Positions 1 through 12,091 are shown, counted from the first letter of the stretch. The stretch is 64,000 bases of DNA from Globicephala melas (GCF_963455315.2 NC_083314.1:26084013-26148012); one strand, 5' to 3'. The notes: generated from the sequence alone by a model not told the origin. Numbers and translations: made by a program.

Positions 1-405
1 AAGTGTGTTCCAGGCATTGGGAATAGCATATGCAAAAGCCCTGAGGTGCAGTGAAGTCCAACCTAATTGAAAAATGGGGGTGGGGCTGAGGAGGAGGGAT
101 GTGCAAAGAGGCTGGCAAGATGGGCAGGGGTCAGGTCATGCAGGGCCTGGTAGGCCATGTTAAGGGTTAAGGATTTTGGGCTTTTTTTTATTTTGCAGTA
201 CGCGGGCCCCTCACTGCTGTGGCCTCCCCCGTTGCGGAGCACAGGCTCCGGACACGCAGGCTCAGTGGCCATGGCTCATGGGCCCAGCCGCTCTGCGGCA
301 TGTGGGATCTCCCCGGACCGGGGCACGAACCTGTGTCCCCTGCATCGGCAGGCAGACTCTCAACCACTGCACCACTAGGGAAGCCCCAGGATTTGGGACT
401 TTTAG
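1..405 (-). repeat. L2-like remnant split by a SINE
   Basis: The sequence at 1-175 and after 388 resembles the reverse complement of the 3' part of LINE-2 (phrases such as a short unit near 140 reading CATGCAGGGCCTGGTAGGCC). It is an old, diverged copy and is interrupted by the SINE at 182-387. The family name rests on remembered consensus. Confidence 0.5.
182..387 (-). mobile_element. Cetacean-type tRNA-derived SINE
   Basis: The complement carries the B-box-like GGTTCGTGCCCCGG region and the CCCTAGTGGTGC start of the tRNA-related head. The body is about 190 nt and the T-rich block at 181-195 is the reversed tail. A target-site duplication of about 16 nt (AGGATTTTGGGCTTTT at 170-186, slightly diverged at 388-404) brackets it. 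This short form is typical of whale CHR-type SINEs. Confidence 0.85.
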
Positions 406-441
406 AGCAAGGAGATACCATGAAAAAAAAAAATTTTTTTT

Positions 442-637
442 TTGATGAGTGGCATAGTGAGAGTCTCCTTGGATGTTTGTGCACTTTTTAGTGTATGCCC
501 TCGGTCCCTTGACTACACTTTATTAGACGAGAGGTATCTCACCCAAAATTTCCAGTAGCTTTCTTTTTCTTTTAGTAGACTTCTTTCAGATTAAATTTAT
601 AGTCTAACATGGTTATGCCAAGTGTTAGCTTTTAATT
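442..637. other. Unique AT-rich sequence
   Basis: I recognise no gene or repeat here. Confidence 0.5.
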
Positions 638-768
638 CTTTTTTTTTTTTTTTAACTTTTGGCCACACTGTATGGCTTGCAGGACCTTAGTTTCCTGACC
701 AGGGGTCAAACCCCTGCCACTGCAGTGGAAGCATGGAGTCTTAACCACTGGACCACCAGGGAAGTCCC
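638..768 (-). mobile_element. Short tRNA-derived SINE
   Basis: The reversed copy ends at 768 in the CCAGGGAAGTCCC motif that marks the start of cetartiodactyl tRNA SINEs and begins with a T-tract. It is a short CHR-type form of about 115 nt plus tail. Confidence 0.8.
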
Positions 769-1635
769 TTTTTTTTTTTTTTAATTTTTATTGGAGTACG
801 GTTGCTTTGCAATGTTGTGTTAGTTTCTGCTGTGCGGCAAACTGAATCAGTTATATGTATACATATATCCACTCTTTTTGAGATTTGCTTCACATTTAGG
901 TCACCACAGAGTGTTAAGTAGAGTTTCCTGTGCTCTGCAGTAGGTTCTCATTAGTTATCTATTTTATACATAGTAGTGTACATATGTCAATCCCAATCTC
1001 TCAATTCATCCCACTCCCCCTTCCGCCCTTGGTAACCATAAGTTTGTTCTCTACATCTGTGACTCTACTTCTGCTTTACAGAAAAGTTCATCTGTACCAT
1101 TTTTCTAGATTCCACATATAAGTGATATTATGCAATATTTGCATAATATTTGCATCCACGTCTCTGCAAATAGCACTATTTCATTCCTTTCCATGGCTGA
1201 GTAATATTCCATTGTATATATGTACCACATCTTCTTTATCCATTCCTCTGTCAATGGACATTTAGGTTGCTTCCATGCCCTGGCTATGGTAAATAGTGCT
1301 GCAATGAACATTGGGGTGCATGAATCCTTTCGAATTCTGGTTTTATCTGGATATATGCCTGGAAGTGGAATCGTTTTGTCATATGGTAGCTCTGTTTTTA
1401 GTTTTTTAAGGAACCTCCATACTGTTCCCCATAGTGGCTGTATCAATTTACATTCCCACCAACAGTACAAGAGGGTTCCCTTTTCTCCACACTCTCTTCA
1501 GCATTTACTCTTTGTAGAATTTTTGATGAGGGCCATTCTGACCAGTGTGAGGTGATACCTCATTGTAGTTTTGATTTCCATTTCTCTAATAATTAGTGAT
1601 GTTGGGCATCTGTTCACATGTTTGTCGGCCATCTG
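769..1635 (-). mobile_element. 5'-truncated L1 3' end
   Basis: The reverse strand holds the end of L1 ORF2 (a conceptual reading across 1105-1470 includes WKQPKCPLTEEWIKKMWYIY, typical of mammalian L1) and its 3' UTR. Reading frames are interrupted, so it is a dead fragment. Confidence 0.85.
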
Positions 1636-1917
1636 AATTCTTAAAGAGAGCAAATATTTCCCCTCTATGAACATTTAAAAGAACACTTGAATAGAACCAA
1701 ACTGTTCTCAAATCAAGGGAAGACGTGTGAACAACCCAAAAATGAGAGTTCAAGTATTTAACAGCTCCAGGGAGAAAACAATCTCTTCTTTCTCCTTTGA
1801 CCTTATAATCTGACTTACTAATGTACTGTCCCAGGCAAAGGCTCATACAGTTTGCTATGTGAGTTAAAAAAGCCATGTTCTTGGTCAGGCTGTAGGTTTC
1901 TGCAGCACCTCTTTGAT
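1636..1917. other. Unique sequence
   Basis: No gene or recognised repeat. The open frame on the minus strand here has no family resemblance and no splice context. Confidence 0.4.
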
Positions 1918-2462
1918 CTTTTTTTTTTTTTTTGAGATATAATTGGTATATAACATTATATGGTATACAACATAATGGTTCAATATTTGTATATATAGCA
2001 AAATGATCACCATAATATGTCTAGTTCACATTCATCACTGTACATAGTTACAAAAATTTTTTTCTTGTGATGAGGACTTTAAAAATCTACTTTCTTAGCA
2101 ACTTTCAAATATGCAAAGTGTTATTAACTATAGTGACTGTGCTGTACATTACACTCCCATAACTTATTTATTTTATAACTGAAAGTTTGTACCTCTCGAC
2201 CCCCTTCACTTATTTTGCCCCCATCCCCCAACAACATCTTCCCATCCCTGGCAACCACCAAACTGTTCTCTGTATCTGTCTATGAGCTTAGTTTTTTGGT
2301 TTGTTTGTCTGTGTTCGGTTTGTTTTTTTTAGATTTCACATGTAAGTTAGATCATATGGTATTTGTCTTTGACTTATTTCACTTAACATAATATCCCCAA
2401 GGTCCATCCATGTTGCTTCAAATGGCAAGATTTCATTCTTTTTTTACAGCTAAATAATATTC

Positions 2463-2505
<43 letters not shown>

Positions 2506-2700
2506 CCACATCTTCTTTATCCATTCATCCATCAGGAGACACATGTTATTTCCATATCTTCGCTATTGTAAATAATGCTGCAATGAACATAGGGATATCT
2601 TTTTGAGTTAGTATTCTCATTTTCTTTGGATAAATACCCAGAAGTGGAATTGCTGGGTCATACAGTAGTTCTATTTTTAATTTTTTGAGGAAACTCCATA
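1918..2700 (-). mobile_element. Older L1 fragment
   Basis: Antisense L1 3' region with the usual GAGATATAATTGGTATATAAC-like opening, more diverged than the copy at 769-1635. The stretch around 2500-2700 matches the WIKKMW/ISTEEW-type end of ORF2 in reverse. It contains the GT microsatellite at 2465-2502. Confidence 0.7.
2465..2502. repeat. (GT)n microsatellite
   Basis: About 19 uninterrupted GT units inside the L1 fragment. It is likely length-polymorphic. Confidence 0.95.
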
Positions 2701-2837
2701 ACTCTTTGGTCTTTACACCTAGTCTTGCTTCTCCTTACCAAGCATTATAGGTGACCAAATGCTTACCAGAGGTAAATAATCAGGTATAAAATACTTTTGA
2801 GATTTTCTGGTGAAGTGTAGGTGTCCACTTTAGGCCA

Positions 2838-3045
2838 GTGGGTCTCAGTTAAGGTGATTTTGCCCACCAGGGGACATTAGGCAACGTCTGAGACAGTTTT
2901 GATTGTCACAGCTTGGGGTGGGTGATCCTACTGGCTTACAGTGGGTAGAGGCCAGGCATGCTACTAAACATATAACATAAACATATACAAGACAGCCCCC
3001 CAAAACAAAGAATTATCTGTCCAAGATCTCAGTTGTGTCAAGATT
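2838..3045 (+). mobile_element. MER5A-like hAT DNA transposon
   Basis: Starts with GTGGGTCTCAGTTAAGG and includes CCAGGGGACATTAGGCAA, GGGTAGAGGCCAGGCATGCT and AAAGAATTATCTGTCC, in the order and spacing of the non-autonomous hAT-Charlie element MER5A. It is old and diverged. Confidence 0.75.
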
Positions 3046-3109
3046 GTTATAAGGTAAAGAATAAGCCAGTGATCTTCCAGCCACAGAATAAGTTTTATTT
3101 CTCCCTTTT

Positions 3110-3545
3110 AAAAAAAAATGTCCTTTTACTTAGAAATATGATAAGATTTAACAACAACAGAAAATTACAAGGATTCCAACTCTATGACATTCTGGAAAAT
3201 TCAAAACTATGGAGACAGTAAAAAGATCAGAGGTTGCCAAGGGTTTGCGGGGAGGGAAGGATGAATAGGAGGGGAACCGTGAAACTACTCTGTATGATGG
3301 TACAACGATAGATGCATGTCATTTTACATTTGTCCAAAGCCATAGAATGTACAACACTAAGAGTGACCCTAACGTAAACTGTGGACTTTGGGTGCTAATG
3401 ATGTGTCAGTGTTCATTGATTGTAACAAATGTGCCACCCCAGTGCGGGATGTTGATGGTGGGTGAGGCAGAGGGGATGTGGGAACTCTCTGTACTTTCTG
3501 CTCAATTTTGTTGTGAACCCAAAACTGCCCTTAAAAAGAAAATTT
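3110..3545 (+). mobile_element. Ancient L1M-type 3' end
   Basis: Contains AACTGTGGACTTTGGGTG, a TAATGATGTGTCAGTG-like block and TGTGAACCCAAAACTGC, the characteristic 3' UTR of old mammalian L1M copies in sense orientation. Confidence 0.65.
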
Positions 3546-4904
3546 ATTTTTTAAAGGAAAAGCCAATTGGAAAAACAAAACAACATTTAAGAAACTTGGT
3601 GAATTTCCCACTCTGACATGTTATTTGAGGAAAGGAGATTTAAAACTTGACAGTGTGAATTTTAAAACTAAACCCATCTTTCACTATAACATTCTGAAAG
3701 GTGTGACAGTACCAAAGGCAAGATTCAAGTGTCAAGGCCTGGGTATAACAGCGGTCTCCTTTCGTGGTTGATGGAGCAGTAGGTCTGCAGGATGTGAATA
3801 GGTGTTACTGGAAAGAGAGTGTTTGGGAAACCCTGAGATAAAGAGAGTAAAACATTTTGTTGTTGCTGTTGTTGTTATTTTTCCTTTCAGGAAGAACGCT
3901 TCCGGGCCTTGCAGATGCCAATGTTCCTTGTGAATCCCTAAGGGGGTTTCCTGTAGTCTGCATCTCCCAAACTTCAGTGACCACAGGACCCTTTTCTTAA
4001 GGGACATCTGAAGGGACTGTTTTGGACACGAATTAGCAGACATGGGAGAGTCATTCAGGGTGCTTAACTACCTGGTCTTCTTTTGCCTCTCTCCCCTTGT
4101 TTCCTTATTCATGGCCTCCTTGCTTCTGCCTGCTTTGGTTGCGGCTCTCATCGCCTCCAGTACCATCTTCTCCAAACTTTGGTCTCTTCCCCTAGAACTG
4201 AGAGTGCAGTGCTCACTGTGGTGTGTCTGCAAGAGAGGGATAGCAGTTTCATCCCTGTGTGGTGACGACAGCCTCCCTTGGTGGCCTCCTGGCCCGGTGC
4301 TTCGTGTGTGGCTGGTCCTAACTGAGTAACTTGCATGCTTATACGCTTCCCGCAAGCTTGCCATACACACTTTGTGAGCCCCGAGCATGCCTCGCTGACT
4401 CTGAGAAAGAGACGGGTTGAATTTCATTTTTCCTACATTGTAGAGGAAATTCAAGTCCTTTTAATGGTGTTGGGTAAAATTTTAAAGTCAGCTTCGCGAG
4501 ACCTCTCTCCTGACATCCCCTCCTTGCCTACAGTACAGGGGAGTTCCTGTGTTTCTTCGAGTGGGTGTGCCTGTGCTATTCTGGGTCTTTCTTTCCCGGT
4601 TGCCAGCAGAGCAGGTGTTTTTCATGGAACACGAGAGCTGCCAGGATCCACGCTGCCTCCCCGCTTTGTGCTCAACACTTGTGTCTGGACTGTCTGGTGC
4701 TGCCGGGACTGTAGGTTTATTTCCCTACCCTTCTTTTCCCATTGCATGAAGAGATGAAGCAATCTGTTAGACATGCCCACAATTTTCTTTTTGTCTTTAT
4801 AAGGGAGGAAGAATTTCTGACTTTTGCTTTCTTAATATTTAAAGTGGAATATCTAGTCAAACCCTTGGAACTATTTCCCCAAAGACTAAGTAATATTTGA
4901 ATGA
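3546..4904. other. Unique intergenic sequence
   Basis: Several overlapping open frames between 4042 and 4757 run on both strands. None has splice context, a family motif or a clear start, so I see no supported gene. Confidence 0.4.
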
Positions 4905-5170
4905 GTTTGTCTGCAGTGTTTCACCTCATCAAACACTCAGGAACCTCTGTGTGTCAGGCCCTGTGCTGGGTGCTGGGGATAAAGGGATGAATGAGACACA
5001 TTCCATACCTGGAGGCTGAAACAAACAAGAAAACAAGCAAGCTCAGTAGGGCAGGAAGTGCTGTGAGGGAATCTGTACACAGGGGACCATGAGGTACAGG
5101 GAGAAGCAGTCCACTCACCTGAGGGCTTCAGGTGGGCTCCTGGGAGCAGATGCCCTGAGCTGAGTCTATG
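4905..5170 (-). repeat. L2-like remnant
   Basis: The phrases GCCCTGTGCTGGGTGCTGGG and GATGAATGAGACA are the reverse complement of the LINE-2 3' end as remembered. The copy is old, with no open frame. Confidence 0.5.
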
Positions 5171-5399
5171 AGACTTCTGCTGGAACTCCCAGCACGATGC
5201 ATTTCCTTCAGGTTACAAATGAGTATTGTATTTTCAAGTCGTTTTGTATAACACATATAACTGAGAGCATTTTACTTATTTTCATCTTGATTAAGATTTT
5301 TAAGGATTATTGCTAAATGGGTGGCTACCATTACCAAAGTGCTCATTTTGTCAAAGGTAGCGAGAAGAAAGTCACAACAGAAAAATCTATCAAGGCATC

Positions 5400-5525
5400 T
5401 TAGGAACCAAATGATAATAAATCACATTTGCATGACATTTTAAGAGTTTGCGAAGCACTATTGCATATATTGTCCTATTTGGTACCCACGATAAACTTAC
5501 AAAGTGGGTAGGGAGATTGCTGATT
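5400..5525 (-). repeat. MIR-like remnant
   Basis: Fragments resembling the reversed MIR core (TTTGCGAAGCACTATTGCATA, then ACAAAGTGGGTAGG). Weak similarity only. Confidence 0.35.
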
Positions 5526-6639
5526 AAACATAGCCCAGTCAGTACAAAGGTTCATCTTTGCTGCCTCCTGAAGCTCTGCTAAAGGACAGAAAAGAAATGA
5601 AAATAGCATAAACCTATAGGGTCAAAGAGAACGGAAGAGAGAATAACAGTGAATGAAAGGTGGCAATACATCTCGTGAACATGGATATTGCATGAAGGGA
5701 GGTGACTCACATAGAAAGGGAAAAGCAGCACTAGGTCAGAGGAGGGTACTGATAATGCTCTGCAGAATCCAGAAAGGCTCAGGACTGGCAGAGACCAACA
5801 TCTGCTGAGTGGGGTGGAAAACAGAGGAACTGGTTCAAAATCTGTAAAAGATTTCCTGTCCTGTCTCCTCCACTACTCCACATAGCCGGGTGAAAAATCT
5901 TACTCCTTACCCTGCCCCAGCCCCTATGCCCAGGAGTCCAGAGATTGATTTCTGGGGAATTGAACTGTAGAGGTCCAGACTCAGGACTAGCTGACATGTT
6001 GGAAAGCAGGAGTGGGGCACTGGGCTAAAAGTAAGAGGGGGTTATGTGACAGTGCATCAAGGCCCTGCCCCCACCTGTTCCCACAGTGCTGTCATCCAGG
6101 AGTGTAATAGCCTCACCCTCATCCTCAGTAGAAGAATGACTCCTCCTTGGAGAAACTGTTCAGCTAAAGTACTAAATTGCTGGTGGGGGAGGTGGTCCTA
6201 TCACCCTCTATCAAAGCTCAACATTACGAAGCCTCAGTTGTGTTTCCTTTCAGCTTTTTAGTGTGTCAACGTTTAATGCAAATTAAATGACGTTGGTCAT
6301 GCAAGAATTCCTGGACATTTGAGTGAAGGCTCCCACATTAAAGACAGGAACTAAAACAAACAAAGAAATAGGGAAAAAAACTTGGAGAAAACAAAGGCAA
6401 TGTAAGAAACGGGAAACAACCTTCAGAAACTAATTGGTATCCTCAGAGAGATAGGAGAAAATGATAGCAAATTTTTTAAAATAAGGAAATTTCCCATAAC
6501 ATAGAAAGATGGGCCATAAGCGAGAAATGATTTTTTAAACTAGAGGATTAATTCAGATAGTCCAGTAGCTAACTAATAGGGATTTAAGAAAAATAACATA
6601 GAGAGGAGAAAATTATTAAAGAAATAAGAGAAAAGGATT
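5526..6639. other. Unique intergenic sequence
   Basis: No gene or well-supported repeat. Confidence 0.4.
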
Positions 6640-7004
6640 TTGCAGAATAAGAGAGCAGGCCTCTAGATTCAAAGGGTCCATCCAGGAAAACGGATGAAAA
6701 AAAGATCTACATTAAGTCATATCTTTCAGAACACCAGAGAGAAAGACAAATAGTAAAAATCTCTATAGAACAGGAACAACAAAAATAAATCTCAGAATAA
6801 AGATTCTGGAATCAGAATGGCAGTGGAATTCTCAAGAACAGCATTGAAAACTGGAATACAACTGAGCAATGCCTTCAAAATGTTGAGGAAAAATGATCTT
6901 TCAACCTAGAATTCTCAACTTGGTACAATAGTTAACAAATGCTCTTACCCTACTCTTACACAAGTGAGAGTATAGAATAAGGACATATTCTGACACAAAC
7001 AGAT

Positions 7005-9399
7005 GGAAAGATATACCATGTTCTTGGATTGGAAGAATCAATATTGTAAAATGACTTTACTACCCAAGGCAGTCTACAGATTCAGGGCAATCCCTATCAA
7101 ATTACCAATGGCACTTTTTGCAGATCTAGAACAAAAAAATTCTTAAAATTTGCATGGAAACACAAAAGATCATGAGTAACCAAAGCAATCTTGAGAAAGA
7201 AAAACAGAGCTGGAGGAATCAGGTTCCTGACTTCAGACTATACTGCAAAGCTACAGCAATCAAAACTGTATGGTACTGGCACAAAAACAGACACATAAAT
7301 CAATGGAACAGGATAGAAAGCCATGTACATATAGTCAATTAATCTGTGACAAAAGAGGCAAGAATAAACAATGGAGAAAAGACAGTCTCTTCAATAAGTG
7401 GTGCTGGGAAAACTGGACAGCTACATGTAAAAGAATGAAATTAGAACATTCTCTGACACCATACACAGAAATAAACTTAAAATGGATTAAAGGTCTAAAT
7501 GTAAGACCTGATACTATAAAACTCTTAGAAGAAAACATAGGCAGAACACTCTTTGACATAAATTGCAGCACTATCTTTTTGGATACTCCTAGAGTAAGGA
7601 AAATAAAAACAAAAATAAACAAATGAGACCTAATGAAACTAAAAGCTTTCGCACAGCAAAGGAAACAGTAAACAAAACAAAAAGACAACCGACAGATTGG
7701 GAGAATATATTTGCAAATGAAGTGACCGACAAGGGATTAATCTCCAAAAAATACAAACAGCTCATGCAGCTCAATAACAAAACAAACAACCCAATCAAAA
7801 AATGGACAGAAGATTTGAATAGACATTTCTCCAAGGAAGACATACAGATGGCCAAAAAGCACCTGAAAAGATGCTCAACATCACGAATTATTAGAGAAAT
7901 GCAAATCAGAACTACAATGAGGTATCACCTCACACAAGTCAGAATGGACATCATCAAAAAGTCTACAAACAATAAATGCTGGAGAGGGTGTGGAGAAAAG
8001 GGAACCCTCTTGCACCATTGGTGGAAATGTACAGCCACTATGGAGGTTCCTTAAAAAACTACAAATAGAACTACCATATGACCCAGCAATCCCACTACTG
8101 GGCATATACCCTGAGAAAACCATCATTCAAAAAGAGTCATGTTAAAAAAAAAAAAAAAAGAGTCATGTACCACAATGTTCCATGCAGCACTATTTACAAT
8201 AGCCAGGACATGGAAGCAACCTAAGTGTCCATCAACAGGTGAATGGATAAAGAAGATGTGGCACATATACACAATGGAATATTACTCAGCCATAAAAAGA
8301 AACGAAATTGAGTTATTTGTAGTGAGGTGGATGCACCCAGAGTTTGTCATACAGAGTGAAGTAAGTCAGAAAGAGAAAAACAAATACTGTATGCTAACAC
8401 ATATGTAGGGAATCTAAAGAAAAAAAAAAAAGGTCCTGAGGAACCTAGGGGCAGGACAGGAATAAAGACGCAGATGTAGAGAATGGACTTGAGGAAGCAG
8501 GGAAGGGGAAGCAGAAGTTGGGACAAAGTGAGAGAGTGACATGGACATATATACACTACCAAATGTAAAATAGATAGCTAGTGGGAAGCAGCTGCATAGC
8601 ACAAGGAGATCAGCTCAGTGCTTGGTGTACACCTAGAGGGGTGGGTTAGGGAGGGTGGGAGGGAGATGCAAGAGGGAGGAGAAATGAGAACATATGTATA
8701 TGTATAACTGATTCACTTTGTTATAAAGCAGAAACTAACACAACATTGTAAAGCAGTTATACTCCAATAAAGATGTTAAAAAAATGTAATCTGGAAAAAA
8801 AAAAAGATACATGCACCCCAGTGTTCACTGCAGCACTATTTACAATAGCCAAGACATGGAAGCAACCTAAATGTCCATCGATGGAGGAATGGATAAAGAA
8901 GATGTGGTACATATATACAATGGAGTATTACTCAGCCATAAAAAAGAACAAAATAATGTCATTTGCAGCAACATGGATGGGCCAAGAGATTATCATACTA
9001 AGTGCAGTATGTCAGACAGAGAAAGACAAATATCATATGATATCACTTATATGTGGAATCTAAAAAAATGATGCAGGTGAACTTGTTTACAGAAATGAAA
9101 CAGACTCAGACTTAGAGAGTGGGCTTGTGGTTACCAAGGGGAAAATGTGGGGGGCAGGGATGAATTGGGAGGTTGGGATTGGCATATGCACACTACTATA
9201 TGTAAAATAGATAATCAACAAGGACCTACTGTATAACATGGAACTATACTCAATACTTGGTAATAACCTATAGGGGAAAAGAATCTGAAAAAGAATAGAT
9301 ATATGAATATGTATAACTAAATCACTTTGCTGTACATTTGAAACTAACACAGCATTGTGAATCATCTATGCTCCAATATAAAGTTTAAAAAAATTTTCA
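7005..9399 (+). mobile_element. Younger L1: ORF2 C-terminus plus tandem 3' ends
   Basis: 7005-8128 encodes interrupted pieces of the L1 ORF2 C-terminal third (conceptual fragments across 7154-8054). 8160-8800 carries the end of ORF2 and a 3' UTR. 8806-9399 repeats the same end-of-ORF2 and 3' UTR region from a different subfamily. All frames are broken by stops and shifts, so it cannot encode a working reverse transcriptase. Confidence 0.8.
8129..8168 (+). mobile_element. Minimal poly(A) insertion with duplicated flanks
   Basis: A T followed by about 16 A residues (8143-8159) is flanked on both sides by the same AAAGAGTCATGT unit (8131-8142 and 8157-8168). This is what a target-primed insertion leaves when almost only the poly(A) tail is copied. 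Confidence 0.6.
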
Positions 9400-9830
9400 A
9401 AAAGATGTCTTCAGCCAAACAAGATCTCAACACTTTTAGTTCCTGCACATCCTTCCTTAGGAAGCCGCTAGAGGATAAGACCCACCGAAATGAGGGCGTA
9501 ACGCAAGAAAGAGTAGGATACAGAGTCAGGAAAAAAGGAATCCATCACAGGAGAGAGGAGGAAGAAAGGCTCAGGACAGAAGCTGCCCCTGGGGAGTCCC
9601 AGCCTATGTAGCCCAGGGACAGATGCGCCAGTAGGATGACATCCAGGGGAGAAGGGGCACCAATAGGTAGACTTAACTTGATGCGTTTGACCACGTAGAA
9701 AACCTTGTTCTGGGGCTTTTCAATTCAGTTGGAGAACGTGGAAAGAAGTAGTAATAATAATATGGGAAATTGAGCAAATGAGAAATTAAGTAGTATACGA
9801 AAGGGAATATAATGTTTATGCATAAGTTGG

Positions 9831-10127
9831 CTCAACAGTAAATAAGACTTGCACAGTAATAATAAGGCAAAAAATATTGACTTAACGAACATTTATATAA
9901 TTACGTTTGGGTGATTCTGGAAGTAGAAGAGGGAAGGTGGGGTAATGTAAGAGTATGGTACCTTCATCTTCCAAAATCATAAAGTCCAATTGTAATACGT
10001 CTGAGATGTGTAGCGGTATAAGCATATTAATTCTTATGGAGTTATAAACAGTGAGAAGATCCAGCTAAGAGAACGGAAAGAGTTTGCTCTCAGAGGGGTG
10101 AAACTGAAAGATTAGAAGGGTTGGGAA
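9831..10127. other. Unique AT-rich sequence
   Basis: No gene or recognised repeat. Confidence 0.4.
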
Positions 10128-10480
10128 GTCTTCTGGTTCCTATTGTGGGTAGCAGATCACCCCCATGTTTGGTGGCTTTAAACAGTAATGACCCTTTTCT
10201 GCATTCTCTCTCCCGGTTTCTGTGGGTTGGAGTTTCAGTAAGGGCTCTGTTGGGCAGCTGTGGATGAAGCCTGAGCTGTGCTATCAGAGGCAGGAAATGG
10301 AGCTGCAGCTGGGGCAGCGGGGCCTGGCCAGGTATCTCTCTCTGCCTTCTCGTCATCTCGGCTTTGCTACAGGATTTCCCCAGGGCAGCTAATTTGGGCT
10401 TTTTCATAGCATGGTGACCTTAGGGCACTTGGACGGCTAATATGGCAGCTCAGGATTCCAGAGGTAATTGTCCCGAGAGA
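10128..10480 (-). repeat. Ancient LTR-like remnant
   Basis: Phrases such as TCTCCCGGTTTCTGTGGGTTGG, AGGCTGAGCT-like blocks and TTTTTCATAGCATGGTGACCTTAGGGCA resemble the internal part of ancient mammalian LTRs of the MaLR group. No viral reading frame is present. Family assignment is tentative. Confidence 0.35.
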
Positions 10481-10504
10481 GCTAGATGTCACATGGCACC
10501 TATG

Positions 10505-10970
10505 ATAGTTTTCTGAGTCAATCTGACTGGATCACAGAATGTCCAGACACCTAGTTAAACATTATTTCTGTACGTGTCGTTGAGGGGGGTCCTGGAAGAG
10601 ATTAGCAATCGCTTCAGTAAACTGAGTCATGTCTTATCCTCCCCATCGTGGGTGGACATCATCCTATCCGTTTAGGTTCTGGATAGAACAAAAGGTAAAG
10701 GAATGAATTTGCTCTCTGCCTGATGGCTTAAACTTCTCTTGCTCTCAGAGCTCCTGGTTCTCTGGCCTTTGAGCTACACCTACACCACTGGCCATCCTAT
10801 GTCTCCATTTTTTGGACAACAGATGAGGGGCTTCCCAGCCTCCATAATTTATAATAAGTCATATACATGACTTATTATAAATAAATGACTTATTATAAAT
10901 ACATGACTTATTATAAATATATATATCTCCCCTATTGGTCTGTTTCTCTGGAGAACCCTAATACAGCATC
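10505..10970 (+). repeat. Ancient LTR-like repeat with AT-rich expansion
   Basis: Begins TTTTCTGAGTCAATCTGACTGG, includes GTAAACTGAGTCATGTCT and GATAGAACAAAAGG, and ends GTTTCTCTGGAGAACCCTAAT, a recurrent order in an old mammalian interspersed repeat of about 450 nt. The simple-repeat zone near its 3' end has become the 18-nt tandem array and hairpin at 10848-10920. Confidence 0.5.
10848..10920. repeat. 18-nt tandem repeat with perfect hairpin
   Basis: Three tandem units of ATGACTTATTATAAATAA type start at 10867, 10885 and 10903 (period 18). The unit's reverse complement lies immediately upstream at 10848-10862, giving a 15-bp perfect stem with a 4-nt loop (10863-10866). Confidence 0.9.
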
Positions 10971-11760
10971 ACTTCTGCCGTGCTGCTCTACCAGTCAAAG
11001 CAGTCGCAAGGGTGGTCCCAGGTTAGAGGGCAGGAAGCATAGACACCACTCCCTGGGGGGAATGTCATGGTCTCATTGGAAGAAGAGCACTGTGGGATAG
11101 GAGATACCGTTGTGACCATCTTTGGAAAATACAATCCATCACAGGTAGGGAATTGCTGTCTTTTGTAATAAGCCTTGTAGTATTACTTGACTATTCAAAC
11201 AATGTGTGTGTGTTATTTTTATAAAAATCCAAATTAAGTGTCGAGGATACTCTTATCCTCTAGCAAATGAGGGAAATGTTGTCAGAGAGATGAAGAGAAT
11301 TCCTGAGAGAAGGCTAGGATTTCAACCAGATCCCTCGCTCTTAGTTCAGAGCCCTTTACTGCTAAGCAGATGACCAAGGAGAGTCACTGTCATTTATATT
11401 AATGATCACAGTCTACCTCAATTATAATAGTTAACAAGTGCACTGGCTCTCCAACCTCAGCAATTTTAGCCTTACCTGAATATTAGTATGACTCTGAACG
11501 CAATTTATCAGATCTCAACTAAGCAAGATCAAAGCAGACACTGATGATGCTTAATATGATGCTTCAGGCACCTGAAAATTGAATTTGGTTTTTCAGGGGA
11601 TAGACCCTGGAATTGGAGTTACCCTTAGTGTCCTTTAGGGTGATTCTGCCTTAGGCTGGAACTTTTCAGTGCCCACTTCAAACACACACACACACACAAA
11701 CACAATTGCCAGGCTAGAACACAAAACAAAAACAAAAGTCTTTTAAATAAGGCTCTGCTG
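10971..11760. other. Unique intergenic sequence
   Basis: Only a short CA tract near 11681-11698 stands out. No gene seen. Confidence 0.4.
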
Positions 11761-11761
11761 T

Positions 11762-12091
11762 GACTTCCCTGGTGGTCCAGTGGCAAAGAATCCGCCTTCC
11801 AATGCAGGGGACACAGGTTAGATCCCTGGCAGGGGAACTAAGATCCCACATGCCGCGGTGCAACTAAGCCCACGCGCCACAACTACTGCGCCCATGCACC
11901 TCAACTAGAGAGAGAAAATCCGCACGCCACAGCTAGAGAGAAGTCTGCACCGCAGTGAAAGATTCCCGCATGCCTCAATGAAGATCCCGCATGCCACAAC
12001 TAAGACCCGACGCAGCCAAAAAAAAAAAAAAAGAAAGAAAGGAAGAAAGAAAATAAATAAATATTTAAAAAATAATAATAAATAAATAAAG
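11762..12091 (+). mobile_element. Long-form tRNA-derived SINE
   Basis: Starts GACTTCCCTGGTGGTCCAGT, includes the tRNA-like head and GCAACTAAGCCCACGCGCCAC body repeats, and ends in an A-rich GAAA/AATA tail from about 12017. This is the roughly 260-nt CHR-type form; internal ACTAGAGAGAG duplication is visible. Confidence 0.85.

Larger units (their letters stand above)
6640..9830 (+). mobile_element. Old L1M copy split by a younger L1
   Basis: 6640-7004 (CAATGCCTTCAAAATGTTGA, then AACCTAGAATTCTC) and 9400-9830 (TTCCTTAGGAAGCCGCTAGA, then AACGCAAGAAAGAGTAGGAT) read as consecutive parts of one old L1M 3' region. The younger L1 lies between them. The two edges share diverged duplications around ACATATTCTGACACAAACA and ATGTCTTCAGCCAAACA. 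Confidence 0.55.

Noticed and set aside
182..387. tRNA-like B-box in SINEs as a tRNA gene
   Set aside because: The heads are diverged tRNA-derived SINE sequence with tails and target duplications and do not fold as complete tRNAs.
423..443. A11/T10 palindrome as a functional hairpin
   Set aside because: It is best explained by homopolymer slippage in an old repeat.
4042..4757. Overlapping open frames on both strands
   Set aside because: No start context, splice sites or family motif; typical of chance in unique DNA.
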